A DNA stretch of 64,000 bases, from assembly GCA_025266875.1 (NCBI GenBank), contig JALLLT010000001.1, forward strand, positions 248,001 to 312,000, read 5' to 3'. The notes below the pieces were generated by a model. That model ran no database searches, was not told the origin of the DNA, and worked only from the letters and a program-made list of their open reading frames with translations. A program made the position numbers and the translations under genes. Of the stretch, positions 46,694 through 57,706 are shown piece after piece. How positions within the stretch are numbered: position 1 is the first letter of the stretch; the number at the start of each line of letters is the position of its first letter. This stretch comes from Fennellomyces sp. T-0311 (Eukaryota; Mucoromycota; Mucoromycetes; Mucorales; Lichtheimiaceae).

Positions 46694-48063
46694 ATGCTTG
46701 ACGAGGAAAAACTCTTGAAGATGTCCAGAGAAGATGCTGAGCTACAGCGCATTCACCTGCGCAATGTTCGACGCATCATTCAGGAGATACGCGACGATAA
46801 TGACGTTCCAAGACGCCGAGGCGGTTCTGTTCCTGGCCATCGGGTCACAGATCGTGAACGTGTCCTTGGTCATCATCGACTAAGGAAGGACTACTTTCAC
46901 GATCCCCCAGTGTATCCTTCTGAGACTTTTCGTCGCCGTTTCCGGATGAGCAGGGCTCTTTTTGTGTCAATTGTCACGGACTTGGAGAAAGAAGAACGAC
47001 TGGGTGGAAAGAAGAACTACCTCAAACAGAAGTATGACGCAACCCGCAAGCCAGGTCTTTCACCATACCAGAAAGTCACAGCAGCGATCCGACAGCTTGC
47101 GTATGGTGTTACAGCAGACGCCGTCGACGAGTATCTCCGTCTTGGCGAGTCCACCGCCATGGAATGCTTAAAGGAGTTCTGTGATGCCGTTATTCGTATC
47201 TATGGCAACGAATACCTCCGCCACCCGAACGAAGCGGATCTGGAGAGAATTCTGGAGCAGAACGAGGCACGAGGCTTTCCGGGGATGCTCGGCTCCTTGG
47301 ATTTGTATGCACTGGAGTTGGAAGAACTGTCCTTCGGCTTGGAAAGGGCAGTATCAAGGCAAGGAAAAAGGGGCAACAGTAATCCTCGAGGCCGTCGCCG
47401 ACTACGATACTTACATCTGGCACGCGTACTTTGGTCTTCCTGGCTCCCTGAACGACATCAACGTCCTGCAACGCTCGCCGTTGTTCAGTGATATGGCTTC
47501 CGACCTCTTGCCACCAGTTAATTACACTGTAAATGGCAAAGAATATAACCAGGGATGCTACTTGGTTGATGGTATCTACCCGCCATGGGGTGCGTTCATC
47601 GATACGATCCCACATCCATTTGGTGAAAAGAAGAAGGTAATAATAGTCATCCCAAATAACACAAACATCCTAATACGATATGCAGATCTTTGCGAAAATG
47701 CAAGAAGCAGGACGCAAGGACGTTGAGCGTGCCTTTGGTGTACTACAGGCAAGATTTGCAGTTGTCCGACATCCAGCAAAGTTATAGAAGCTGTCTACAC
47801 TGAAGAAGGTCATGACTACGTGCATCATCTTGAATAATATGATCATTGTGCATGAGCGCACACTTCAAGAAGACGAGAGGGAGGATATCGATGGTTTAGA
47901 ATGCGAAGGTCCAGAACCTCCATTGGTAGTGCGCAAGGAAGTCAACACGATTGGCGAGTTCTTGGAGCGCTATGACGAAATCAAGGATGCTTCACTCCAT
48001 CATAGGCTCAAGAACGATCTTATCGAACACGTTTATCGTCACGCCAAGCAAAGTACTTTGTGA
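46694..48063 (+). pseudogene. PIF/Harbinger DDE transposase, frameshift plus stop
   Basis: Starts MLDEEKLLKMSREDAEL. The DDE_4-type core follows: SRALFVSIVTDLEKEERL, VTAAIRQLAYG, ESTAMECLKEFCDAVI, and HAYFGLPGSLNDINVLQRSP with the second aspartate. YLVDGIYPPWG and RKDVERAFGVLQARFA hold the last acidic residue, and MTTCIILNNM comes near the end. An intron (47637-47685, GT-AG) joins GEKKK to IFAKMQ. Two lesions are visible. One extra T near 47302-47304 shifts the frame exactly at the first catalytic aspartate (GSLD, then MHWSWKNCP in the next frame). A TAG at 47785-47787 probably replaces a tryptophan codon. Without a functional copy elsewhere the element cannot move itself. Confidence 0.85.
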
Positions 48064-48083
48064 GTATTTTTATAAAAAAAAGT

Positions 48084-48958
48084 TTATTCGTCAGAAATTT
48101 CTCTAGCTCTTGCGGCAGCATCTGCGAGCGAAGCGCGCTCAGAAGCAAGGATCTGTGTCCTCTTCGTCATGACGTACTCGCGGGCATCCTCGTCGAGGTC
48201 GGCCAAACGTAGCTGCATATAGCCACGGTCGACGAGCTCGCGCTCCAAGCGATTTCTTTCGCGCATGAGCCGGACCTGCTCTTGCTCCAGCTCCAGGAGC
48301 TCGTCCAGCTTGCGCTTCCACGCTTGCTCTTCGGTGGCCTGAGCCTTGGCTTTCTTGCGGCCTTCCGGGCGAGGAGTGTCGGCGGCAGTGCCGCTGTCAG
48401 CATCGGTGTCATCTGGCTTGTTGATGTACCGCACAAGGAGCTTCTGTTGGTCAAACAGAAGGGCGTAGCAGTGCTCGTATTTGAACACACTGCCCGTGTC
48501 CTTCTGATATTTCTCCTTGGCGTCCTTGAACTAAGCAATTATTTCATAATGCTAGTAAGTACAGACATCTTTGGTAACAGATTCTAACTCTTTTTTACCT
48601 GGTCGTCCTCGGACTTGCCATTCTCGTTCCGTCTCTGGATCTGCGCAAGGTAGCCGCAGAAACGGGACACCTCTCGATGGATGGTTCCCCATCTGCTCGA
48701 CAAGGAACGGTTGCCGTCGCGGCGGGAAGCGTCGCCACCTCTCTTGAGGAAGTCGGCATAAACTTTGCCCCAGAAGGCGGAGGAGTCTTGATCAGTGCCG
48801 TCGATGGCATCGTTGGATGCTGCGACCCAAGACTTGCAAAGGAGCTCGTCCTCGCCTACAGTCCAGTTGAACCCACGAGTGGATCTTCTGGTAGGCATGG
48901 GTGCGGTAGTGGTAGCGTTGGTAGCGTTGGTAGCAGTGGTGTTAGGAGCGGTGGACAT
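48084..48958 (-). CDS. Harbinger-associated Myb/SANT-like (NAM-associated type) protein, 268 aa
   Basis: Exons 48958-48599 and 48530-48084, joined by a GT-AG intron (48531-48598); 807 nt in frame. After a Thr/Asn/Ala-rich N-terminus comes a trihelix/Myb-like domain, FNWTVGEDELLCKSW, then FWGKVYADFLKRG and LSSRWGTIHREVSRFCGYL. Next is the conserved DAKEKYQKDTG and FKYEHCYALL stretch, a KKAKAQATEE linker and a long coiled coil rich in E, R and L (about residues 190-265, LMRERNRLERELVDRGYMQL). In PIF/Harbinger elements this second protein binds DNA and helps nuclear import and assembly of the transposase. It is intact although the transposase partner is broken. Confidence 0.85.
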
Positions 48959-49291
48959 TTTGATGAATAAATATGAACAAAGAACTTTATTACGGCCAAG
49001 AAAAAATGAATTATATACTCATTGCCATTACCACTGATACCAATAAGAAAAAAATGTCACAGATACTGATAAAGAAAAGGGGAGTATACTACTGCTGATA
49101 AGAGCGTTTTGTGGGTATCAAGTTTGGTCTGAGTGTGATTCTAAAATTTGGAACGCTCTCTGGCTTGACGCTATATTTGCTGCGAGCGGCCAAATTTAAG
49201 ATTAGGATATAGAATAGAACACACCGTTGGAAAACGATATTCTATTTCGGAGCGCTAAATTTAGGATTTGGCGCAACCGTTGGGGATGTTC

Positions 49292-50634
49292 TTATGGAGC
49301 TGATGCATAATGAATAATGTTAAGCTAGGTAATAGCTGTTGAGACGCGTTCTGATAACGTCTATGACAATATGCCAGATATGGAAGATATGTCTGCATGA
49401 GTGAGTTTACCAAAAAGGAAAGTAGGGGATAACCGTTCAGAGATAACAGCCGACAAAATCACTGCTTGAATCAATCTAAAAAGGTCTATTTGACCCAAAC
49501 AGAGATGCCCAAGCAGTATGCGAGCAAATACCTGAACTAATCTCAATGCCGATTCCTCCTGCAGCTCCCTCTCGACCACAAGTATAATCAATTTTGCATC
49601 CTGCACCAATAAGTATCACTACTGCTGCATTTACAGCTTTGCATCATCGCCGAGGGTATTTTCGTCCACTTGCCATCTGTTCAAGCATTTCAGCCACCAC
49701 CAACACCTCAATATTTAGAGCATACGGTATCAGTAGCGAGAACGAGACATATGCGTCGTTGCCTAGTAATCGTAACTACCGTATACCTATATTCTCTGCA
49801 GGTGTAAAAAGAGTTTGCAAGCCGCGGAAATGCACCAAGTGCGGCGATACAATTAGTCGTCCATACCGATGTAACGGGTCAAAAGCATGCTTAAAATAAA
49901 CAAGTGTTTCCGTTAAAAATGATAATCCTACACTAATCCCCCCCTACGTACATGGTACCCAGACCACGTTGGTCTGGAATTGACTGGGAAAAAAGTTGGT
50001 ACAAAGCAGCACACAGCTACTCCCATACTTTCGTTATTGCCAACACACTCTCTTCGGTATATCTGAACACAAATGCACCTAATTTCCTTGCTATTAAGTG
50101 CATATTCAGCTTACAATATAAGTCAACACGCATACATCGTCATGACAACTACGTACTTCAAATTTTCTTGGTATTTTCTAGTTGCTCAAGTCTAACGTGA
50201 GCCACACTCCTACATTTCGTACACTTTGATATACAAAGCAAATGTTTAGGCATAGACTACATGTGTTTTCTTCTCTTTTCTCATTTTACGGATGCGTATA
50301 GGCGAATAGGTACCTAAATTTGGTACAAACACAGATGATATGCAGGTACCCGATTAAAGTACCCAGATCCGCGTCTTGGATAAAGCTGCATCTATTTTTC
50401 TATGCGCTACTTTAAACTCCATTCCATAAGCCGTTGGCGCTCCAGCTTGCATTCACACATTGATTTGATCGCATCCTTGATGTAGTATTATTTCGAAGCA
50501 CTTGGGAGTATTTTCTCCATTTCTATTTCCGGTAAAAAGAAGCGTCGAGTCACATTCTTGTAAAGAGTCCGTAGTAAATCCCAAAAGAAAATGGGCAACA
50601 GAGAGAGAGTTTCAGTACTCCCATCGCGAGCAAA
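49292..50634 (+). other. Continuation of repeat copy 4, no intact gene
   Basis: Resumes the repeat sequence after the Harbinger element, collinear with 39385-40920 of copy 3. It includes GGTACCCGATTAAAGTACCC and GGTACCTAAATTTGGTAC motifs, which can fold. The short frames (49594-49899, 49952-50200) are shared by DNA similarity with copy 3 and show no domain. Confidence 0.5.
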
Positions 50635-52852
50635 ATGCATAAGCAGTTTTCTTTATTTCAACTGCAGCCTTGGAAAGCACGATCGGCGCTGCATCAGTAT
50701 GGCGACGGAGACGCCCACAGAAAGTTACCACGCATGATTACCCCTTGTTTTATTTGTTGCAGTGCAACCACCATACGTTTTTCGTATCACCTGGCGCCCC
50801 TTGCTCAATATGAACTCTACTGTAACATTCTATGGGATAAATTGTTAGATATTCTGCTTGGCTATATTAAACACAGTGTTGCATTCCTTGTGGGTGTTGT
50901 AAAACAAAAAGACATGAGTACAGCTGTTTACATAACGAAGCGGTGAATTACCATATGCAAACGAATTGGTAAACAATGAAACCGGTACTTGAGTTACGCA
51001 AGTGCGACATATTTAAGGAGGTCAGACAAACGCCCTTTTTTCTCTAGGTCTTTTCCTCTACTTTTTTTTCTCATCTCAAGCTTTCGCAATGAACCGTATC
51101 AACTTTATCAAGTAGACCATCGGTGGTCGACGCGAACAAGCAGGAAGATTTGCCACTGATCGTCACGTTTGGAACCACTTGGACAATTGTCATTATGTCG
51201 CCGTGAATGCCTTAATCAATACCCTGTTACCTTTGGCCCCGCTACCTTTCCTCGAGTGTTCACGCAAGAAGAATTACCAGAAGATGCCGAGGTGTTTGGC
51301 CCACGAAATGTGATTTATTGCGCTCGCGTGTTCCGCCTTCAGTAGCCGTTGTTGCGCCGTCATTTGGATCTCTATATCAAGCAGTACCCGGCTGACATGG
51401 ATTGGGCCCTCAATATGAGGCTATACTTGCCGCAACTCGAAAATATATCAAGATATATCTCTCGTTTACTTTGGAATAACCTTGGGGTTCTTGCTCATTC
51501 TCGGTATACCAACTTTAATCGTTGCACTGGAAATTACTGTCATTGGGATCACTGTCACTGGAAATCACTGCCACTGGAAATCACTGCCACTGGAATCACT
51601 CTCGCTGGGTCGTATACACCATCGCTCAAGTTGCCTTGGGTCGAAGCTTTGGTGAAGAAGATATCTCAATTCATGCATGTGGGGCTTTATCCTTGATTCT
51701 GAGCATAGCGGGTATCACCGAAGCAACGCCTGGACGGGTGACGCCAAACGGAAGCACTGTAACCCTGATGATGGACAAGGATGTCACCGGCCAAAACATC
51801 CGCTCAAACTTGGGCTTCTGGGACGACAATGCCAGCACCGCACTTTCAATGTTTGTAGACCTGTTTCCTCTCATAGTACTCAAGGGTATACAAATTGGTA
51901 TTCCGTTCGACACTCACTACCTGCATATCGTGAAGCCAAACATAATGTTGACCCCGTTCAGTCTGGTTTACACGGGATCCCGATACGACTTTTTCACCAA
52001 TACCGATACATGGGATGAAGCAACGCTACAAGCATACAATCAGTTCAGTATCAGTTTCCCGTTGTCGGATAGCGTGGAAGGATTGAACGAGCTGGTAGAC
52101 GGAAGATAGCCATCAACATTTGCCAAGTCAGGTAATAATATCAGAATCGGCCTGTCAGTTACTGTTGCTAATTTGAACAATCTAGTAGATTACCGTTACT
52201 CGGTGTGATCCTGGTGCTGCCGACTTTTGCCTCTGTATAGCCAAGCAACATCCTGGAAACCTGGATTACAATCCTGCTTTTCAGCAACTCAAATGTAACG
52301 AAATTTATTGGACACTTTGCAGTTTTTTCGCGCTGCAAGTCGTAAGCAATGCGTTGCCAGCCTTCCCCGCCGATGATGCCGTTGTTGAAGAGTGGCTTAT
52401 CGATATTAAGCAGGTAATACGTGTGATGAAACAAGTGCCAACTGATTACTTACTTTAGTTCGATGACATCCTTTAATAATAGATTTACGATCGCACGGCC
52501 GAGCGAAGTGGGCTGGGGGATATCCTTCAGGATACCAAACAGCAGGACGCCGACGCCGATGCGGCCAACTTCTCCGCCAGAATGACCGCAGCAAGGTCCA
52601 GAACCGGCGCCCCAACAGAGCCATCCGAACCCAGGAGAGGAGCACCATTGGTGTTCGAAGGCGATCCGCACTCTCCGAAGCGTGTTGCTCAATTTGAACA
52701 GATGCAAGCCGAGGAGGCCAGTCGGGCCCGCCGCGGGATTCTCACCAGTACTATGTCACGCCCACACAATCTGCAGGATACAAGCATAGCATTATACCGA
52801 CGGTGGTTTTTGAATTGCGCGGAAGGGACAGAAATGCAGCAATCGGCGAGGC

Positions 52853-53234
52853 TTCGTATTCCCGGTATACACCGTCGTCCATGGTTACAAGATTTTCGTT
52901 AGTCCTTGTTTATATCCGAAGTTATCGAGACATCAACAACCGTACAGTTATCGATTGTCTTATTTGCTTGCGTGTACAGCCTTGATTTGACTTTACCGAT
53001 CATGCAAGGCAACTCTGTTAACTAAGGCGTTGTATGACCTTCGGCCTCATTGACATTAGTCGGCAAGGCTATTGGAGACTCGACAAGAACATGGATCTTT
53101 TAGCTATTAGACAGAAGTATTCATCTTCTCCATCCTGACTCATCAGTAGTATAAATAGAGAGTAGTTTTCCTCAATAAAAGATTATCTTCTGGTCTCGTC
53201 ATCTGATAGCCATTTCTCGTTAAGCGATACCACA
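52853..53234 (+). mobile_element. LTR-like terminal repeat (plus) at the end of copy 4
   Basis: Starts at a degraded TTCGTATTCCCGGTATACA and ends AAGCGATACCACA. It contains TATAAATAGAGAGTAG, CCTCAATAAAAGATT and TGGTCTCGTCATCTG. It is closest to 43170-43557. Confidence 0.65.
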
Positions 53235-53315
53235 TCATGGCATAGATGGCGAAAGTCCGCTCGTAGAGCGCTTGAAGAGTCTATGCAGATAAAAGACAGC
53301 AAGAGGATGTGTCAC

Positions 53316-53405
53316 GCAATGCCTGGCTGCTAACCCAAGCTGCTGAAAACATCTGGTTTTGGCCATATGAGACTACCCAATGGCCAGACAACTGATGGGT
53401 GGTTT
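53316..53405 (-). pseudogene. Decayed trace of the 17.7 kb segmental repeat frame
   Basis: The plus strand reads CTAACCCAAGCTGCTGAAAA, then GGTTTTGGCCATATGAGACT and CAACTGATGGGTGG. This is recognisably related to the reverse complement of 18080-18120 and 19000-area words (AACCCAAGCGGTTGACAAG, GGCTTTGGCTTGACAAGACT, CAAGTGATGGATGG). It lies directly after the LTR that ends copy 4. It is too short and altered to be coding. Confidence 0.45.
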
Positions 53406-55736
53406 TATAATATTTTCGGCGACTTATAATTCAAAGATCTAGCTTTCATATTGATACCAGTTATACGAGCACCTTGTCACAGTGACGCTATGGTCGTAGT
53501 ATCGTTTTCTCGGGTCAATTTAGAAGTACAGAAATAACTGTCAAGGTATTTATCACCTGATATGTGCTATCACAGATTCTATAAGGGTGACTAGACCATA
53601 GAGTAAGCAAAGGCTTCTTTTCTATCCGTTTTGCTTTTTATATATTGTTGGCGCTGTTTTGAGTCAGGTGTACAGTAGTCGGTTGTCCTGTAAATCGGTA
53701 GTCGAGTACACCGAAATAGAGTGAGCACCAGCAACAATATTGTTTGTTACGGACGTTTGTATAAAGAGATCTTAAAGAGGATTGAGAGTTGAAAATAGAG
53801 AAAGGGTAGTAAAGCAAATTGTCTTTATTGCTTGATCGATAAACAGCAATCCTAATTGCAGGACACTAAACAACACTGATAACTGTCAAGTATTTAGGTT
53901 GGGGCGTTGATAAATGTAATCAATTGGCCAATGTTTATTTAATGAAAGGCGCTTCTTATTTATATCTTTCGATACAATGGCACAGCACTAGCTGTCCTAG
54001 CTGTGATAGGTGCATACGGTAACCAACTGATGATGGTGTGGTTGCCGCAGCAGTGGGGGTAAAGGTGACTGGTGTTGTTCATGCAAGCTAATTGCTGGCT
54101 AGTGGTGGCGCAGCTGCCGCAGTAATTGAGATATAGAGTGCAGCAAGGAAGATTCTGGCTGCTGAGCTACTCTATTGGGTAATTGTGGGTGTGTTGAGGT
54201 ACTTGTGGGTTTTGGGGTTTATATATTATTTAATGTTTTTGGTTTTTGTACTTCTTTTTATACTGATAATGATAATATATATGATATGATAATACAAGAG
54301 AGAAAGAGAGAGGGAGAGAGAAAGGGAAAAAGGGAAAGTTGGTGGGGCTACCAACATGTCTATATATATATGTATATATTGGATCTAAAGATTCTGCGAG
54401 CACACCCACCCCCTCACTTGTCTTGATGATGACGCTAATAAATATATAACCATAGCAGCATGCCATTATCCTATTGATGTTTTAAGTTAACAAATTGTAC
54501 ACCGATACTATGAAAATTGCAGTATTGCATCAGTGTAAGCGGCCACAATCGTTTGTAATGTTTCCGAACTGATGGGTTGCACTATAGGAACAATGATTAG
54601 GGAGCCCCCTGGAGTCACTGGTATCACCCGAAATGTGTCAATGACACACAATGATATTGCCGAGACACAAATATAATAAAATGGTCGATTAGTAGTAGTA
54701 AAAGTCTTGATTATTATAACATAGCGAACCATGCTTTAAATAATGCTTGCAACTACCGTACACATGTAATATACCAGTTTGTTGATGGACGCCTGTACAT
54801 GATGTTGACCAGTTATCATGTTAATGGAAATGTTCTATAAAGGTCAATTTGGTTAAAGGTGAAGTTCATGATCCGAGACCGATGTGTCGCGCTCGATAGA
54901 TCTGCATATGCATATCTATATTCGCATTTCGGTTTTCTTGGTTGATTTCTCTTAGAATGGCTCCACTCAGAATTCTTGGAGGTGGCTTTTGGAAGGACAA
55001 GGGCTGACAGTTTGCGAATTGCTCTCGTTAAGTTAGTGTACAGTTCTACCGCCCATTCTTGCTTTCATCACGATAATATTGACATTTTTGTTATGCAACT
55101 ATAAAACCCACCATATGAAAAATTTCAACCAAAAAGGGAGACGAGCCGAAATGTTTATCGAAGCTTACGAGGATCTTGAGAAGCACGTGGATTGGGACTT
55201 TATATACGAAGGATATGATGCGGCGGTACTTTTCTCGAAAAAATATGCGAATGCAAAAGTGATCCCGATAGCTGGTATCGATCGGTAAAAAACTCAATCC
55301 ATATAGGACACAATGCGAGTCGACCCTGGTCCACGTTTCAAGTACAATACCAAGGTTCAGATGACCGGGAAAATTATACTGGACAGCGCGTTCAATAATG
55401 CTGACCAATTCGAGGACAAGGAGGGCATGAAAGCCAAATTCGTCCAAAGCAAGACCGAGTCAGAGCAATTGTATCACAGGAAAACTTATTGATACTGGAG
55501 CGTGTCAATTTTACTGTCGAAATGCGGAAAAAATTCCCAGAATTGACGGCCGGCCTAATACAATAACAGTGTATCGCTCGATATTATGGATTAAACCACT
55601 GCAGATAATTCAACATTCTCCAAAGAAAGAGCCGATTCTGTATTAGATATCTTTGTACAGTGTACTTTTTTTTATGAAATGCGTAGTATAGAGTAAAGAA
55701 AAAGATGACTAAAGAGGATGCAAAACAATGAACTAA
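53406..55736. other. Intergenic AT-rich region with microsatellites
   Basis: No supported gene in about 2.3 kb. 54296-54339 is a GAGA/GGGA purine run, followed by a TATATATATG stretch near 54362-54380. A frame at 55079-55288, from the in-frame Met at 55115 (MKNFNQKGRRAEMFIEAYED), looks coding-like in composition, and a second one begins MRVDPGPRFKYNTKVQMTGK at about 55313. The gap between them would need an intron of 22-36 nt, shorter than any other here, so I leave it uncalled. Confidence 0.4.
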
Positions 55737-57354
55737 CTATTGACCGTACACCTGGCGAACACCTGCGTTCGATGACATATCCCAAACATGGACCTTGCCA
55801 TTCGAGCCAGCAATAGCAAGCTCCAATGGGGCATCGGGGCAGAACTTTGCGCTAAAGATATGACCCTGTAACAAGCTATGTCAGAGAAGCACTTTGCAAG
55901 CTAGAAAAAGCGATACATACCAATTCAAAGTTTCGGCTGGTAACCATGACGGGCCTATTATCGGCAGTATTCCAAATCTTGACTTGCTTGTCTGTGCTAC
56001 CAGTGGCAATGCAACCAGGAATTCGAGGGTTGACATCCAACGCACTGACGGCACTGTCGTGGGCTTGTAGAATAAACAATGGCTTGCCACCCTCTGCGCC
56101 ACTTGCCTGACGAACATCAAAATATTGGATAATACCGTCTTCGGTGGCAGCATAAAAGTTGGTAGGGTTATGAGGGTCCCACACCAACGATTCTACGTCG
56201 CTCTGCAGTTTCCAGGACGTTGCTTTGTCGGGTGATCGTGCATCGAGTACGCAAATGGTCTTGTCATAAGAGCCAGTAAGGAATGCAGTAGCTTCCACTG
56301 GGTTCCACGCGACAGATTGCACCTTGTCCTTGTGATGGTTGTACGATTGAACGCAAGTCGAGTTGGTGAGATCCCATAATTTTACGGTGGCATCTGCGGA
56401 AGACGACAGCAAGAAGTTTCTGTACACGCATTAGGTTAAAATGTCTCTACCCTGTCCCAAACGACATCCATATACCTATGTTGCTTGTTCCATGACAAAT
56501 CCATGACGGCATCCACGTGGTACTTGGCGCTAGGCTTCTTGGAGCGTTTCTTCTTGGGTTTACTTTCCGATTGTTGCTGTCCGAGGATGGTCTGGGGAAC
56601 CATAGCATCGACCACATCCAAGTTCCAGATTTCGATATCAGGCTCAAAGGTACCGACAGCCACGTAGTTACCACTTCCTTCCTGTCCAACCTTTTCGCCG
56701 TTGTGGAAATCAAGCCACTCGAGACACAAAGGGAACGATGGCAGCATGATATCATGATGAACGTAGAGGTTGTCAGCATCGCGTTCGTATAAGTAGACCT
56801 CCAATTGGGACACATCATCTTCGGTTTTGGCTGCCAAAAGCAAGTTGTCCGTAGGCAAAACTTCCAATTCTTCCTTTTCCTCTGCTTCAGCCTCGTCATC
56901 TTTCTTGAGGGTAATGTATGGATCCTCATCATCATTGGCATAGTAGGCCAAATCCTTCCGATTCATGAACGAAGTAGGTTCAATACCTAATGATATCCTG
57001 CTATCAGCTTTGCATTATCTGACGCGTTTGTAACAAACCTTGGTTTCCCTCTTCGTCGTCGTCCTTGTCGTCCATTTGAATGTTATCCTTGATATCGTTA
57101 TCTTGACTATACAAGAAACAATTCAGCTTTTCAGACATATCGTGTCAGAATATATATGCGTACCCGTCGTCCTCACTGTCACTGTCAACCTCCATCGCAG
57201 CTGCTTGTTGTGCAGCATTCAGGTCAACCTTTGCATCGCCGAGACGTTCACTGGCGATCCGGTTGATTCTTTCGAATTCTTTTTCGTCAAAGTTGAACTT
57301 TTCCGGGTGCTGTGCTGCGGCACCTTGGCGAACCCATTGAATGGCCGAGATCAT
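55737..57354 (-). CDS. PWP1: PWP1-like WD40 protein (ribosome biogenesis), 465 aa
   Basis: Exons 57354-57164, 57106-57039, 56986-56476, 56419-55921 and 55865-55737, with introns of 57, 52, 56 and 55 nt; 1398 nt in frame. It starts MISAIQWVRQGAA, the usual PWP1 beginning. An acidic stretch (EVDSDSEDD, then DDKDDDEE) and the LYVHHDIMLPSFPLCLEWLD segment follow. Then come WD repeats such as FLLSSSADATVKLWDL, FLTGSYDKTICVLDAR, YAATEDGIIQYFDVR, CIATGSTDKQVKIWNT and LAIAGSNGKVHVWDM. A lysine-rich KPKKKRSKKP at about residues 215-230 may be a nuclear localisation signal. Yeast Pwp1 works in pre-60S ribosome assembly and rRNA processing. The length is near the human protein (about 500 aa). Confidence in the family is high. 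Confidence 0.93.
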
Positions 57355-57706
57355 TGTGGTTTTAAAGCAAGAAGAAAAAACTTGCAAAAAAAAAGTTTTG
57401 ACGGTTTTGTAGTGCTTTAAACTCAGTGTCCGAATTTGGGATTTGGCATTGTTCTCCACCAAGAAACTCGTTTTTGCATGGATACGTCCATAGCAACCAG
57501 TTGTCAGTGTAACGGTGGAGGTTACTATAGAAGTATGAATATTTCAAGAGGACGACCGTGTCTGCTATGATGTAATGAGATGTGGCTCCGAGGATGATGG
57601 GCGCCCAGCAAGAAAGGCTAAATTTTGCCACACAGTCGAAGAAAGGACTCGCTTTTGCAGCGCTTTTGTATTTTCTATTTGCCATTTTTACTTTTTTCTT
57701 CATCCA
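57355..57706. promoter_or_regulatory. Shared divergent promoter region, PWP1 and sugar transporter
   Basis: 352 bases separate the two divergent start codons. T/C-rich tracts lie just upstream of the transporter ATG (TTTTTACTTTTTTCTTCATC), and an A-rich tract lies upstream of the PWP1 start. I see no canonical TATA box at a good distance from either start. The region presumably holds both core promoters. Confidence 0.45.

Larger units (their letters stand above)
46524..49291 (+). mobile_element. PIF/Harbinger DNA transposon with TTA target duplication
   Basis: 2768 bp. The left end GAGCATCCCCAACGGTTTGC and right end GCAACCGTTGGGGATGTTC form TIRs, with one mismatch in the outer ten bases. They are flanked on both sides by TTA (46521-46523 and 49292-49294), the 3 bp TWA-type duplication typical of this superfamily. 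It contains the usual two genes in convergent orientation: a DDE transposase (plus, 46694-48063, broken) and a Myb/SANT-like protein (minus, 48084-48958, intact). The related sequence in copy 3 (CCTATCGTAATGGAGCC) represents the empty site. Confidence 0.92.
45950..53234 (+). repeat. Long interspersed repeat, copy 4 (plus), with two nested insertions
   Basis: Collinear with copy 3 once the MITE (46263-46435) and the Harbinger element (46524-49291) are removed, leaving about 4.3 kb, and ending with an LTR at about 52853-53234. It carries the longest open remnant of the unidentified gene: 51522-52109 (195 codons), with EATPGRVTPNGSTVTLMMDK, RSNLGFWDDNASTALSMFVD and FDTHYLHIVKPNIM. The first part of that frame lies over a GGAAATCACTGCCACT microrepeat. 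An upstream frame (50635-50946) begins MHKQFSLFQL. The frame near 51090 (MNRINFIK, then TAG) is broken in the same way as in the other copies. I do not recognise a function. Confidence 0.6.

Noticed and set aside
55115..55491. Possible two-exon small gene (MKNFNQKG..., MRVDPGPR...)
   Set aside because: It would need an intron of 22-36 nt, below the 48-104 nt seen elsewhere in the window, and neither part is recognisable.
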